The notes: a model not told the origin generated them from the letters alone. 64,000 nt of DNA from Streptomyces physcomitrii (GCF_012273655.1 NZ_JAAWWP010000004.1:391210-455209), one strand, 5' to 3'; positions 24,496 through 36,972 are shown, numbered from the stretch's first letter. A program made the numbers and translations.

Positions 24496-24598
24496 CGCCG
24501 TATTGTCTAGGAGTCACCGCAAGCATTCACCGCTCCCGGCGGCCGCCCGTCCGGGAGCGCCACTCCGAGCCGCAGCCGCGGCAGAAGGAGCAGCCGTC

Positions 24599-25225
24599 AT
24601 GACCGCGACTGTCGTCACCTCCCTGCGCGAACAGATCCGCGAGCACATCGTCGACGGCATCGTCAGCGGGCGCTGGAAGCCGGGCGAGCGGATCGTGGAG
24701 CGCCGTATCGCGACCGAGCTGGAGGTCAGCCAGACGCCCGTACGCGAGGCGCTGCGGGAGCTGGAGTCGCTGCGGCTGATCGAGTCGGCGCCGAACAAGG
24801 GCGTACGGGTGCGCAATCTGACCGCGGCCGACCTGGAGGAGAGCTATCCGGTGCGGGCGGGCCTGGAGCAGATCGCGGCCGAGCTGGCCGCCCCGCGGCT
24901 CGCCGAGGACTGCTCCGTACTGGAACCGCATGTGGACGCCCTCTACCGCGCCGACCGGGAGAACGACGGCACCGCGCAGGTGCGGCACACCGTCGCCTTC
25001 CACCGGGAACTGGTGCGCGCGGCCCGCAACAGCGTCCTGCTGCACACCTGGGAGGGGCTGGGCATCGAGGTGTTCACGGCCCTGTCGATCCGCTGGCTGG
25101 GCACCGTGCAGCAGTCCTACGCCGAGGAGCACGAGGCCTTGGTGGACGCCTTCCGCGGCCGGGATCCGCGGATAGCCGAGCTGGTGAAGGCCCATGTCCT
25201 GGGGTGCGCTCCGCGCAGCGCCTGA
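24599..25225 (+). CDS. GntR-family (FadR subfamily) transcriptional regulator
   Basis: 208 aa. The winged helix-turn-helix at ~5-75 includes EQIREHIVDGIVSGRWKPGE and ELEVSQTPVREALRELESL. An all-helical FCD effector domain follows, with conserved His residues (HTVAFHRELVRAARN). ATG 24599 has GAAGGAG at 8 nt. Lying between sucB and aceE on the same strand, it is a good candidate regulator of pyruvate or oxoglutarate dehydrogenase genes, but no operator was identified. Confidence 0.9.
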   Translation: MTATVVTSLREQIREHIVDGIVSGRWKPGERIVERRIATELEVSQTPVREALRELESLRLIESAPNKGVRVRNLTAADLEESYPVRAGLEQIAAELAAPRLAEDCSVLEPHVDALYRADRENDGTAQVRHTVAFHRELVRAARNSVLLHTWEGLGIEVFTALSIRWLGTVQQSYAEEHEALVDAFRGRDPRIAELVKAHVLGCAPRSA

Positions 25226-25496
25226 GGCGCCGGGCGGGTCCCGCTCACTCCCCCGCGGCCCCGCTCATCCGTGCTCCGACCTGCGAGAACACCCGTATTT
25301 TCTGGCACTCGGTGCCCTCTTTCGCGACACTCCATGCCGACTTTCGCCGGTGGCGGCAGATTTTGCCCGGGAAACTTTGATCGATCATCGATCGGATGCT
25401 TAGAGTCGGATCCGGCTGTCCCCGACCGGGGCGCCTTCGCCCTGTCCTGCCAAAGACCTGGGCACCCCCACCCCCTTTCGACCGGAAGGCGGCGTC

Positions 25497-28196
<2,700 letters not shown>

Positions 28197-28210
28197 CCGC
28201 ACGCCCGCGC

Positions 28211-28245
28211 CGGAGGGGCCGTCCCGTAGGGGGGCGGCCCCTCCG
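28211..28245. terminator. aceE terminator
   Basis: 11-bp perfect inverted repeat (28211-28221 with 28235-28245), 14 bp beyond the aceE stop. It can also stop the convergent small gene at 28275. Confidence 0.85.
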
Positions 28246-28274
28246 CCTGCGCGCGGCCCGGTCGGGGCCGCGGC

Positions 28275-28466
28275 TCAGGCGTGCTCGGGGACCTCGTCCT
28301 TGAGGGAGGAGCGGATCTGCTGCCGCAGGTCGAGGCTGTCGGCGTGCTGGTGCACGGAGACGGCGTGCTCGGTGGCGGCGCGGACCACTTCCTCCTCCTC
28401 ACCGGAGATGGTGAGCGTGCATCCCGATTCACTGGGGAAGTCCCGGCAGTCCACTACTTTCCGCAT
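28275..28466 (-). CDS. DUF1059 domain small protein
   Basis: 63 aa matching the DUF1059 pattern: MRKVVDCRDFPSESGCTLTISG, then VVRAATEHAVSVHQH. ATG 28466 has GAAGAGGTG upstream. Cytoplasmic, function unknown. The divergent gap to 28629 contains an AT-rich TATACC/GGTATAGCC stretch that may hold its promoter. Confidence 0.87.
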   Translation of the reverse strand: MRKVVDCRDFPSESGCTLTISGEEEEVVRAATEHAVSVHQHADSLDLRQQIRSSLKDEVPEHA

Positions 28467-28628
28467 GACACACCTCTTCGGCTCGACTGGCCTTCCTCCC
28501 TTTTCAGGCTATACCTGCCTGATTCACGCAAAGGGTGCCGCCGTGTACTCCCGCCGCACCGGGCAGCTCACATGACTAGCGCGGTTCCGAGTGCGCCGCC
28601 CCTCGCCAGGCACGATGCTGGACCCGTG

Positions 28629-29147
28629 ATGGACGAGACGGAGTTCTGGGAGATCGTGGACCGCACGCGCGAGGCCGCGGGGGGCGATCCCGAGGAGCAC
28701 GCCGACCTCCTCGTCGACCGGCTGCTCGGCCTGGACCCGGACGCCGTCCTCGACTTCGCCCGCCACTTCGAGTCCCGCTACCACCGCGCCTACCGCTGGG
28801 ATCTGTGGGGCGCGGCCTGGGTGCTGCTCGACGGGGTGAGCGACGACGCCTTCGACTTCTTCCGCTGCTGGCTCATCGGCCAGGGCCGGGAGGTCTTCGA
28901 GGGCGCCCTGCACGACCCGGACTCCCTCGCCGACCTCCTCGACACCTTCGACGAGGAGACCGACGGCGACGGCGAGGACCTCGGCTACGCCGCCGACGAG
29001 GCCTACGAGCAGCTCACCGGCACCGTCGCCCCCGACCTCGGACTCCCGGCCGCCCCCGAGGAGCCGGAGGGCACCGCCCTCGACTTCGAGGACGACGCGG
29101 TGCTCGCCGCCCGCTACCCGCGCCTGTGGGAGCGCTTCAGTGGCTGA
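28629..29147 (+). CDS. DUF4240 domain-containing protein
   Basis: 172-aa acidic protein with the DUF4240 layout: MDETEFWEIVDRTR start, YRWDLWGAAWVLLDGVSDDAFDFF, then FRCWLIGQGREVFE and a GYAADEAYEQL tail. ATG 28629 is preceded in frame by GTG 28626; the domain begins immediately, so longer starts upstream are unlikely. Function unknown. Confidence 0.85.
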   Translation: MDETEFWEIVDRTREAAGGDPEEHADLLVDRLLGLDPDAVLDFARHFESRYHRAYRWDLWGAAWVLLDGVSDDAFDFFRCWLIGQGREVFEGALHDPDSLADLLDTFDEETDGDGEDLGYAADEAYEQLTGTVAPDLGLPAAPEEPEGTALDFEDDAVLAARYPRLWERFSG

Positions 29148-29204
29148 GGCCTCCGGGCCCGGTCGGCGGGGCCGGGCGCAGGCCCCGTCCCGCGACGGCG
29201 AGGC

Positions 29205-30059
29205 TCAGGCCCCCGGGCCCCCTCCCGCCCCCGTCTCCGCATCGGTGTCATAGGCGTAGAACCGGGTGTGGTCCAGCATGTCCGCGGGGGTCACATCGCC
29301 CCAGGGCCGCATCGGCTCCTCCAGGCTGACGACATCCCGGGTGGGCCGCCGCGGCAGATAGCCGGAGTCGGGGTGCAGGCGCTGCCAGTCGGCCCAGAGC
29401 TTGTCGACGAAGCAGTGGTGCAGCCAGAAGACCGGGTCGTTCGGCGAGGCACCGGTCGCCATGTGCCCGTCCACCCACTGGTGGACCCGGTTGTGCAGAT
29501 TGACCCCGCGCCAGCCCTCCAGCTGGTTGCGGAAGCCCTCCGCGCGGCTGTGCCAGGGGGACTGGTCGTAGGTGGACAGGGCCAGTACGGAGTCCAGCTC
29601 GGCCCGGGTCGGCAGCCGTACGCCGCCGCCGGCCCCGAGCGAGCGGCGCAGGAAGTCCCGCGAGTCGACCCGGACGCTGATCCGCCATCGGCCGCCGCCG
29701 CGCGCGAAGGGGCCCGTCGTCACCTGGCCGTCGGCGGCCCGCCCGGTGCCGCCGAGGAAGTCCCCGGTCCACGGCGCCGCCTCGGGGTCCTGGTCCATCG
29801 TCCAGTCCCAGTAGGGGAGTTCGACCGTGTCGTCGATGCCCCGCAGCTCCTCCTCGAAGTCCAGGAGGAAGCGGCGGTGCCAGGGCAGGAAGGACGGGCC
29901 GCGGTGCGCCACGCGCGGCCCGTCGTCGGTGTCGCTCATCACGAACTCCTGGTGCGTGCGCACGAAACGGTCGTAGCGGCCACGGCGTTTGAGGGCGAGT
30001 ACGGCCTCGACGAAGTTCTGCTTCTCGGCGTCGGTCAGCGTCGCCTGGTTCTTGCGCAT
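29205..30059 (-). CDS. melC2: Tyrosinase (melanin-forming copper monophenol oxidase)
   Basis: 284-aa type 3 copper enzyme that oxidises tyrosine and DOPA to quinones. Copper A ligands are His36, His52 and His61 (RTHQEFV, AHRGPSFLPWHRRFL). Copper B ligands include His189, His193 and the HH pair 214-215 (NLHNRVHQWVDGHM, PVFWLHHCFVDKLWADW). No signal peptide of its own; Streptomyces tyrosinases are exported with the MelC1 helper. ATG 30059 lies 28 bp after melC1, so the pair is one operon. Confidence 0.96.
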   Translation of the reverse strand: MRKNQATLTDAEKQNFVEAVLALKRRGRYDRFVRTHQEFVMSDTDDGPRVAHRGPSFLPWHRRFLLDFEEELRGIDDTVELPYWDWTMDQDPEAAPWTGDFLGGTGRAADGQVTTGPFARGGGRWRISVRVDSRDFLRRSLGAGGGVRLPTRAELDSVLALSTYDQSPWHSRAEGFRNQLEGWRGVNLHNRVHQWVDGHMATGASPNDPVFWLHHCFVDKLWADWQRLHPDSGYLPRRPTRDVVSLEEPMRPWGDVTPADMLDHTRFYAYDTDAETGAGGGPGA

Positions 30060-30087
30060 GGTGCGTCTTTCCTGTCCTCGGCGGGGG

Positions 30088-30540
30088 TCAAGGGAGCGGT
30101 ATGAGGGCGGCGCCGTCGAGCGCGTCGACGGCACCGCGGGCGAGGGCGCGGAGGTCGTCGTAGGTCTGGTAGTGGTTGACGACGCTGATCCAGCTGCCGT
30201 CGGCGTTCCGCATGAGGTGCAGGTCCCTGCCGTCGACGAGGACCCGCGCGCCGCCGCCGTGCCGGTCGTGGCCGTGGCCGCCGGAGCGGTGGTGCCCGTC
30301 GCCGCCGGGCCCGTGGTGGGTCACCGGTTCCGTCCAGCCCTGGATGCGGCGGCCCCGGTACACCTCGTCGAAGCGCATCGGCCCGTCGGGCGCCGCCCGC
30401 CCGGCCGGTCCGTTCTCCGGCAGCGCGGCCAGGGCCGGCGGGGTCGCGGCGGCCAGACCGGCGAGGGCGAGGCCCGAACCGATCAGCATCCGGCGCCTGT
30501 TGGGGTGGGCGGCGTGCCGTCCCGCGTGATGTCCGTCCAT
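30088..30540 (-). CDS. melC1: Tyrosinase co-factor MelC1 (copper-transfer caddie, Tat substrate)
   Basis: 150-aa helper. A twin-arginine-type signal [19 protein letters not shown] is followed by an ALA cleavage region. The mature part has the [13 protein letters not shown] motif and a His-rich loop ([17 protein letters not shown]) likely to bind copper. The [20 protein letters not shown] segment contains the caddie tyrosine. ATG 30540 is preferred because GAGGAA lies 7 nt upstream; an ATG at 30555 abuts its own ribosome-binding site. Confidence 0.92.
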   Translation of the reverse strand: MDGHHAGRHAAHPNRRRMLIGSGLALAGLAAATPPALAALPENGPAGRAAPDGPMRFDEVYRGRRIQGWTEPVTHHGPGGDGHHRSGGHGHDRHGGGARVLVDGRDLHLMRNADGSWISVVNHYQTYDDLRALARGAVDALDGAALIPLP

Positions 30541-30801
30541 GTGGTGGTTCCTCATCCCTTTCGCAGACACGTCGTCAGCGATGCCATGATCGAAAGGGGA
30601 ACCTGAGGCTTTGATGAGGAGACGGCCCCCGCGCCCGTGGGACCCGCCACCCGCCCGGCCCGTGACACCGGTCACCCGCCCCGCCGGTGGCGGCGAGGGC
30701 TCGCTCCCCGCCCGCCCCGACCGGGAAAGGGGCGGGAACTCGCCGTACGCGACGGCCTGTTAGTCGGCCCCCGCGCGGCCCGGATGCGCGAGGATGCCCT
30801 C

Positions 30802-31698
30802 ATGCGCATCGCGGTCGCCGGCTCGTCCGGACTCATCGGCACGGCACTCGTACGTTCCCTGAACAGCGAAGGACACGAGGTGGTCCGGCTGGTCAGGCGG
30901 GACCCCAGAGCGGGCAACGAGGTCCGCTGGGACCCCGCGGCCGGACGGCTCGAAGCGGCCGGACTGGCGGGCTGCGAGGCGGTGGTGAACCTCGCCGGTG
31001 CCGGGGTGGGCGACCACCGCTGGACGCCGGAGTACAAGCAGCGGATCCACGACAGCCGGGTGGACAGCACCGCCACCCTGGCCACGGCCCTCGCCGCGCT
31101 CTCCCCCGGCGAACGCCCCCGGGTCCTCGTCAACGGCAGCGCCATCGGCTACTACGGGGACACCGGCGCCCGCATCGTCAACGAGGACTCCCCGGCGGGC
31201 GAGGGCTTCCTGCCGGAGCTGTGCGTGGAGTGGGAGGGCGCCGCGGCACCGGCCGCGGAGGCGGGCGTACGGACCGTGTTCGCCCGCACCGGCCTGGTGG
31301 TCTCGCGCGAGGGCGGCGCCTGGCAGCGGCTGATCCCGCTCTTCCGCGCCGGGCTCGGCGGCCGGATGGGCAACGGCCGCCAGTTCTGGAGCTTCATCTC
31401 CCTGCACGACGAGGTCGCGGCCCTGCGCCACCTCATCGACGAGGAGAGCCTCACGGGCCCGGTGAACCTCACCGCCCCGCACCCGGTGACCAACGCCGAG
31501 GCCACCCGGGCGATGAGCCGGGTCCTGCGGCGGCCCGCGCTCCTTCCCGCCCCGGCCCCGGCCCTGCGACTCGTCCTCGGCGAGATGGCCGGCGACGTCC
31601 TCGGCGGCTCCCGCGTCCTGCCCACCCGGCTCAACGACTCCGGCTTCCGCTTCGCCTTCCCGCACATCGAGGAGGCGATCCGGGCGGCGCTGGACTGA
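30802..31698 (+). CDS. TIGR01777-type SDR epimerase (YfcH-like)
   Basis: 298-aa NAD(P)-binding protein: MRIAVAGSSGLIGTALVRSL Rossmann motif, VNLAGAGVGDHRWTP, an NGSAIGYYGDTG motif, and a C-terminal DUF1731-like region (SRVLRRPALLPAPAPALRL, LPTRLNDSGFRFAFPHIEEAI). ATG 30802 has GAGGA at 8 nt. Substrate unknown; often listed as a cell-division inhibitor homologue without firm basis. Confidence 0.92.
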   Translation: MRIAVAGSSGLIGTALVRSLNSEGHEVVRLVRRDPRAGNEVRWDPAAGRLEAAGLAGCEAVVNLAGAGVGDHRWTPEYKQRIHDSRVDSTATLATALAALSPGERPRVLVNGSAIGYYGDTGARIVNEDSPAGEGFLPELCVEWEGAAAPAAEAGVRTVFARTGLVVSREGGAWQRLIPLFRAGLGGRMGNGRQFWSFISLHDEVAALRHLIDEESLTGPVNLTAPHPVTNAEATRAMSRVLRRPALLPAPAPALRLVLGEMAGDVLGGSRVLPTRLNDSGFRFAFPHIEEAIRAALD

Positions 31699-31868
31699 GG
31701 ATTGAGGGTCGCGGGATCAGGCCGGCCCCGCCCTGGACTGTCGGCCTTCGGCCTTCGCCCTGGACCGAGGGTCCCGGGGCCGGACCGGTCGGCCGCCACC
31801 CCCGCTCCGGGCGACGCGCACAACGGCCCCCGCCGGAAGGCAGGGGCCTCGCGCTTGTCCGGGAGCGG

Positions 31869-32087
31869 CTACCGCTCCAGCTCCTCCTGCTTCAGGGCGA
31901 GGCCCAGACCGAAGAACGTCGGCGCCCACTCCCCTACGAAGATGCCCCACCGGTCGGCGCGGTCCACTCCGGCGGACTCGCCCTTCATGGACCCCGCCCA
32001 CGACAGGAACGACAGACCGACGGACACCACCGCCGCCGTGTAGGCGTGCTCGCTGCGCAGGCCCAGCTCGTACAGTTTCTTGATCAT
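31869..32087 (-). CDS. Small hypothetical membrane protein
   Basis: 72 aa: MIKKLYELGLRSEHAYTAAV, then a hydrophobic stretch and a WGIFVGEWAPTFFGLGLALK segment suggesting two membrane passes. ATG 32087 has GAGGAG at 6 nt. An imperfect hairpin at about 31824-31847 follows its stop. Not recognised as a named family. Confidence 0.7.
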   Translation of the reverse strand: MIKKLYELGLRSEHAYTAAVVSVGLSFLSWAGSMKGESAGVDRADRWGIFVGEWAPTFFGLGLALKQEELER

Positions 32088-32611
32088 GCGGACTCCTCGG
32101 CTGCTGCCGGAGACGTGCAGGACCCTCCCCACACTCCGCCCCGTCCGGCGGCACGACCAGGCAGTCCCCGCCGAACGAGTGAGCGGCTTCCGGGCGGGGC
32201 ACCTCTCGCACGGGCGGGGTCGTCCACCGCGCCAGAGGCGCCGCGAGCGGGAACCTCGCGAGGAGCGACCGGGGTCGAGTGCGTCGCCCCCTGGCCGGAC
32301 CCGGTGCGCCTCGCCACAGCCCGAGTCCGACGCCGCAGCCCGCAGTCGGACCGCCACGGCCCGACGCCCCGTCGCCACCGGCCGGATTTCGGCGGTACCG
32401 GCTCGGAGCCCCGCCCCCACAGGGGGGCGCGCAGCAGGATTGACACGCCCCCGCGCACCTCAGTGCGAGCCCCCTGTGCCACCGTGCCCGGTCGGTGCGC
32501 GACCCCCGGTGCGGGGCGGCTGTCCTTACCCTCATGGCCGGACCCGGGTATCGGGCTGACCCGTTGGGGGCATGAGGTTCCCACCAGCCGCCCGGCGTCA
32601 GGGAGGGGCAC
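32088..32611. other. 524-bp intergenic region
   Basis: Frames across this stretch give low-quality translations rich in Arg, Pro and Ser, so I assign no gene. It must carry the promoter of the leftward membrane protein and that of the rightward flavoprotein. Confidence 0.5.
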
Positions 32612-33964
32612 GTGCGAGAGCCGTCGGATCGTGCGGATGTCGTCGTCGTGGGAGCCGGGATGGCCGGACTCAGCGCCGCCCACCGGCTGACCTCCGCGGG
32701 CTTACGGGTCCGGGTCCTGGAGGCCGCTCCCGAGGTGGGCGGGCGGATGTCCACCGAACTCCTCGACGGCTTCCGGCTCGACCGGCTCGGGCAGCTGCTG
32801 TGCGCCTCGTACCCGGAGCTGCACCGTAACCCGGCGCTCGCGGAACTCATGCTGCGCCCCTTCGCGCCGGGGGTCCTGCTGCACAGCGGCGGCCGCCACC
32901 ACCGGGCCGGGGACTTCGCGGGGGTGCGCGGCGGGCGGGGCGCGCTGTCCACCGCGCGCGCCCTCGCGCCCCGGGTGCCGCGCCCGCGGCTGCCGGGGGC
33001 GGCCTTCTCGCCCGCGGGCGGGCCGCTCGGGCAGGCCCGGCTCGGCGCCGCCCTCGCCCGGCTCGCGGCGACCGGGGTCCCGGAGCTGCTCGCCCGGCCG
33101 GAGGCACCCGCCGCCGAGGCGCTGCGGGCACGCGGACTGCCGCCGAAGACCATCGAGGGCTTCGTCCGCCCGCTGCTCGCCGCGCTCCTCGGCGACCCGG
33201 ACCTCGGCACCTCCAGCCGGGCGGCCGACCTCGCCCTGTACGCCTTCGCGCGCGGCCCGCTCTGCCTGCCCGAGGGGGGCGCCGCCGAACTGCCCCGGCT
33301 GCTCGCCGCCGCCCTGCCGCCCGGCACCGTACGGACCTCGGTACGGGTCACCTCGGTCTCGGCGGACCGGGTCGGCACCGCCGAACACGGGCGGCTGCGC
33401 TGTCGCGGCGTCCTGGTGGCCACCGGCGCGCGCAGCGCCGCCGCGCTCCTGCCGGGGCTGCGCACGCCCGGCTTCCATCCGCTGACGGTGGTCCACCACA
33501 CCGCCGATACGGCCCCGCCGACCGGGCCCGCGCTGCTGCTCGACGCGGACCGGCGGGGCCCCGTGGCGCACACCGCGGTGGTCAGCGAGGTCGACCCCAG
33601 CCGCGCCCCGGCGGGCCGCCCGCTGATCTCCTCGACCGTGCTCGGCACCCCGCCGGACCGCACCTCGAAGGACCTCGACGCCGCGGTACGCAGGCATCTC
33701 GCCCTGCTGTACGGCACCTCCACCGCCCGCTGGGAACTCCTCGCCGTGCACCACACCCCCGACGCCGTCCCCGCGATGCCGCCGCCGCACGACCTGCGCC
33801 GGGCGGTACGGCTGCTCGCGGGGCTCTACGTCTGCGGCGACCACCGCGACACCGGCACCGTGCAGGGCGCGCTGCACTCCGGCCGCCGCGCGGCCCGGGC
33901 GATCCTTGGCGACCTGGGCGTCCAGCCGGTCGCCGCCGAGGAGCCGATGCCCGCGATCGCCTGA
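32612..33964 (+). CDS. FAD-dependent amine-oxidase-like oxidoreductase, TTA codon (bldA-dependent)
   Basis: 450-aa flavoprotein of the NAD(P)/FAD-dependent oxidoreductase superfamily, related to protoporphyrinogen oxidase or phytoene desaturase-like proteins. N-terminal FAD motif VVVGAGMAGLSAAHRL followed by EVGGRMST. The C-terminal block GLYVCGDHRDTGTVQGALHSGRRAA closes the FAD site. GTG 32612 has GGGAGGGGCAC upstream. Codon 31 is TTA (32702-32704), rare in Streptomyces, so translation should depend on the bldA tRNA and developmental timing. Substrate unknown. Confidence 0.9.
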   Translation: MREPSDRADVVVVGAGMAGLSAAHRLTSAGLRVRVLEAAPEVGGRMSTELLDGFRLDRLGQLLCASYPELHRNPALAELMLRPFAPGVLLHSGGRHHRAGDFAGVRGGRGALSTARALAPRVPRPRLPGAAFSPAGGPLGQARLGAALARLAATGVPELLARPEAPAAEALRARGLPPKTIEGFVRPLLAALLGDPDLGTSSRAADLALYAFARGPLCLPEGGAAELPRLLAAALPPGTVRTSVRVTSVSADRVGTAEHGRLRCRGVLVATGARSAAALLPGLRTPGFHPLTVVHHTADTAPPTGPALLLDADRRGPVAHTAVVSEVDPSRAPAGRPLISSTVLGTPPDRTSKDLDAAVRRHLALLYGTSTARWELLAVHHTPDAVPAMPPPHDLRRAVRLLAGLYVCGDHRDTGTVQGALHSGRRAARAILGDLGVQPVAAEEPMPAIA

Positions 33965-34111
33965 ACCGCCCGCGGGCACCGGGCAGTTCGGCCGCGCCAC
34001 CACGGCGGCCCGGCGCCGCGGCGGGCCTCAACCCGGCGCCGTGGCCGCTTCCGGGGCCGCCTCAGCCCGGTGCCGTGGTGCTGTCCCAACCGGTGCCGTG
34101 GGGCCACGTCT

Positions 34112-34199
34112 GCCCGGCACCGCGGCCACTTCAGCCCGGCACCTCGGCCACCTGAGCCCGGCACCGCAGCCGCCTCGGCCCGGCGCCTCCGCCCGCGTC
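34112..34199. repeat. 22-bp tandem repeat between convergent genes
   Basis: Units at 34112-34133, 34134-34155 and 34156-34177 begin GCCCGGCACC and are clear copies; 34178-34199 is a diverged fourth. Weaker related units extend left toward 34040. They lie between the 3' ends of the flavoprotein and regulator genes. Confidence 0.75.
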
Positions 34200-34220
34200 G
34201 ACGCAGCACCTCCGCCCGCC

Positions 34221-35660
34221 TCAGCCCAGCGCCGCCACCCGGTCCCGGTATCCCCGTACCGGAGGAGCGTCGCGGAAGGGCTCCAGCCTGCGTTCGAACT
34301 CCCGGACGTACTCCACTGCGCGGACCGAGCGCATGTCGGCGGCCTGGTGGGCGGCCTCCGCGCCGAGGGCGCAGGCCTGGTCCAGCTCGCCGAGGCCGAG
34401 CCGGGCGGAGGCGAGGACGACCCGGCAGAAGAGGCGGCTGCGGGCGAAGCCGGGGGCGTGCAGGTCCAGGGAGCGTTCCGCGTGCAGCGCGGAGGTGCGG
34501 AACTGCTGGAGGTCCCGGTGGCAGTGCGCGAACTCGTCAGCCAGCTGGCCCTCGTCGAACATCCGCGCCCAGTACGGGACTTCGTCGCCCTGCTTGGCCG
34601 AGGACAGCGCGTGCTCGGCGCGCACCAGGCTCGCCGCGCAGGCCCGGCTCTCGCCGAGCACCCCGTGCGCCCGGGCCTCCGCCGCGTGCAGCAGGGCCTG
34701 GACCAGCGGCGGCACCGAGGACCCGATGCCCTGCTGCGCGACCCGGGCGAGCTGCACGGCCTCCCGCCCGTGGCCGAGGTAGACCGCCTGCCTGCTCATG
34801 GTGACGAGTACGTAGGCGCCGTACGCCCGGTCGCCCGCCGCCTGGGCGAGCCGCAGGGCCTGGACGAAGTACCGCTGGGCGAGGCCGTGGGCGGCGATGT
34901 CGTAGGAGGTCCAGCCCGCGAGGCGGGTGAGGTCGGCGACGGCGCCGAAGAGCCGGCGGCCGGTCTGCTCGCCGTAGCTGCCGCGCAGCATCGGCTCCGC
35001 CTCGTGCTCCAGGTAGCGCACCAGGGCCTGCCGCGCGTGGCCGCCGCCGTAGGCGTGGTCGAGGGTGCGGAAGAGCTCGCCGACGGAGCGCAGGGCGGCC
35101 ACGTCGCCGCTGGTGACCCGCTGGCCCGGGCCGCGCTCGGGACCGCCGCGGGGCCGGGGCACGGGAGCTCTGCTGCCCTGCGCCGGGACCCGGGGGGTCT
35201 GCTCGCCGCGGGCCACCCGGTCGTCGGGGCGGCCGATCAGCCAGTCCCGGCTGGGCACCACGAGGCCTGCCGGGGAGAAGGCGATCTTGCGCAGCTCGGC
35301 ATGGCTGCCGGAGTCCTTGCGCCACAGACCGCCGACGATCTCCACGGCCTCCTCGGGGGTGCCCGCGAACTCCAGGCCCGCGTAGACGGGGGAGCCCGCG
35401 TCCAGGCCGAGGTCCTGGGCGGTGAGCCGGCGGCCGAGGCGGCGGGTGAACACCTCGGCGATCAGGGCCGGGGTGGTGCCGCGGGGCTGCTGTCCGCGCA
35501 GCCAGCGGGTGACCGAGGTCTTGTCGTACCGCAGGTCGAGTCCGTGCTCCAGGCCGAGCTGGGCGACCCGGCGGGCCAGGCCCGCGTTGGAGAATCCGGC
35601 CTCGGCGATGAGCGCGGCGAGCCGTCGGTTCTGCGGTCGCTGCGGGGGTTGTTCCGTCAT
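34221..35660 (-). CDS. Large regulator with N-terminal HTH-like domain and TPR-like helical body
   Basis: 479 aa. Residues ~10-60 resemble a DNA-binding domain of the kind found in Streptomyces NsdA-like or TPR regulators (NAGLARRVAQLGLEHGLDLR, TSVTRWLRGQQPRG). Helical repeats with Ala/Leu-rich segments fill residues ~190-470 (AGDRAYGAYVLVTMSRQA, AAHQAADMRSVRAVEYVREF). ATG 35660 is preceded by AGGAGA at 11 nt. No adjacent partner gene is evident; divergent from lipB. Function likely regulatory, perhaps of development or antibiotic production, by family analogy only. Confidence 0.78.
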   Translation of the reverse strand: MTEQPPQRPQNRRLAALIAEAGFSNAGLARRVAQLGLEHGLDLRYDKTSVTRWLRGQQPRGTTPALIAEVFTRRLGRRLTAQDLGLDAGSPVYAGLEFAGTPEEAVEIVGGLWRKDSGSHAELRKIAFSPAGLVVPSRDWLIGRPDDRVARGEQTPRVPAQGSRAPVPRPRGGPERGPGQRVTSGDVAALRSVGELFRTLDHAYGGGHARQALVRYLEHEAEPMLRGSYGEQTGRRLFGAVADLTRLAGWTSYDIAAHGLAQRYFVQALRLAQAAGDRAYGAYVLVTMSRQAVYLGHGREAVQLARVAQQGIGSSVPPLVQALLHAAEARAHGVLGESRACAASLVRAEHALSSAKQGDEVPYWARMFDEGQLADEFAHCHRDLQQFRTSALHAERSLDLHAPGFARSRLFCRVVLASARLGLGELDQACALGAEAAHQAADMRSVRAVEYVREFERRLEPFRDAPPVRGYRDRVAALG

Positions 35661-35974
35661 CAGCTGTGCGGTCTCCTGCCTTCCGGGCCGGGGGGTGTCA
35701 CGAGTAGGGCCTGCCCGGCGGGACCGGGTCGATCCGTGGGAGGCGCGCGGCGCGACCACCGGGCCGGGAGCGGCCGCGGCACGGTCGGCACCGCGGCCTC
35801 GCGAACGGCGCGAATGTAACGCTGCGCAATTTCCGCCCCGCCACTTTCGCCCCTTCTTCATCCGTTCGTGTGAGGAATGCCCCGAGTTCTGACGCGGCGG
35901 CCCGGGTCGTACAGTGGCGGGGGCGCTCCTTCGTACACCGGGGCGGGCGAGGTTTCGAGGAAGAGGACACTGCG

Positions 35975-36808
35975 GTGAACGAACTGCGATTCGTCCGGAT
36001 GGGCTTCGGTGCCGAGTCCGTCGGCTACCCCGAGGCGCTCGCCGAGCAGCGGCGGGTGCACGCCCTGCGGGCGGCCGACGAGATACCGGACACCTGCCTC
36101 CTCCTCGAGCACCCGGCCGTCTACACGGCGGGCAGGCTCACCAAGGACGACGAGCGGCCCTTCGACGGCACCCCGGTCATCGACGTGGACCGCGGCGGCA
36201 AGATCACCTGGCACGGCCCCGGCCAGCTGGTGGGCTATCCGATCACCAGGCTGCCGAACACCCGCGACGTCATCGGCCATGTGCGCCGCCTGGAGGAGGC
36301 GCTCATCCGCACCTGCACCGAGCTGGGGCTTCAGACCAGCCGGGTGGAGGGCCGCAGCGGGGTGTGGGTGCTCGGCGAGACCCGGCCCGCCCCGGCGCCC
36401 GGACCCGGCACCGGCGGCCTCGCCCTGGACCTCGCGCCCGGCCTCGACCGGCCGGTCCGCGCCACCTCCGAGTACAACCCGCGGCTCAACGGCCCGGAGT
36501 ACGCCCCCTCCAACGCGGGCCAGCGCGGCGAGGACCGCAAGGTGGCCGCCATCGGGATCCGGGTGGCGCGGGGCGTGACCATGCACGGCTTCGCGCTGAA
36601 CGTGAACCCGGACAACACCTTCTTCGACCGGATCGTGCCCTGCGGCATCCGCGACGCGGGCGTCACCTCGCTGGCGAACGAACTCGGCCGCGACATCACC
36701 CTGGCCGAGGTCCTGCCACTGGTGGAGAAGCACCTGGCCGAGGTACTCGACCCCGCCGCGCTGCGGGCCGCCGCCGGAGCGGATCCGGTGGCCACCACCG
36801 CCCCCTGA
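35975..36808 (+). CDS. lipB: Lipoyl(octanoyl) transferase LipB
   Basis: 277-aa enzyme transferring octanoyl from ACP to lipoyl domains, such as those of SucB in this window. Motifs: [30 protein letters not shown], the catalytic lysine in [10 protein letters not shown], and the catalytic cysteine in [19 protein letters not shown]. An insertion of ~45 residues ([13 protein letters not shown] through [10 protein letters not shown]) lengthens it relative to the usual ~210-aa family. GTG 35975 has AGAGGA at 9 nt. lipA follows 164 bp downstream. Confidence 0.95.
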   Translation: MNELRFVRMGFGAESVGYPEALAEQRRVHALRAADEIPDTCLLLEHPAVYTAGRLTKDDERPFDGTPVIDVDRGGKITWHGPGQLVGYPITRLPNTRDVIGHVRRLEEALIRTCTELGLQTSRVEGRSGVWVLGETRPAPAPGPGTGGLALDLAPGLDRPVRATSEYNPRLNGPEYAPSNAGQRGEDRKVAAIGIRVARGVTMHGFALNVNPDNTFFDRIVPCGIRDAGVTSLANELGRDITLAEVLPLVEKHLAEVLDPAALRAAAGADPVATTAP

Positions 36809-36972
36809 GCCACGGGCGGCGGAATGAACCCGCGCTGGCAGAGGTTGGCCGGGTGAGAAGACCGCATAATCACGGGCGTACCCTTGGGGTGCACCGAGGA
36901 ATCCAAGCCACATCAGGCCGAGCAAGGCGCCGGGAACCGGCGTGGAAGCCCACGAAGCTACAGGGAGCCGCA

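Noticed and set aside
32088..32420. N-terminal extension of the 72-aa membrane protein to about 183 aa
   Set aside because: The extension is Arg/Gly-rich non-coding-like sequence, and ATG 32087 has a good ribosome-binding site.
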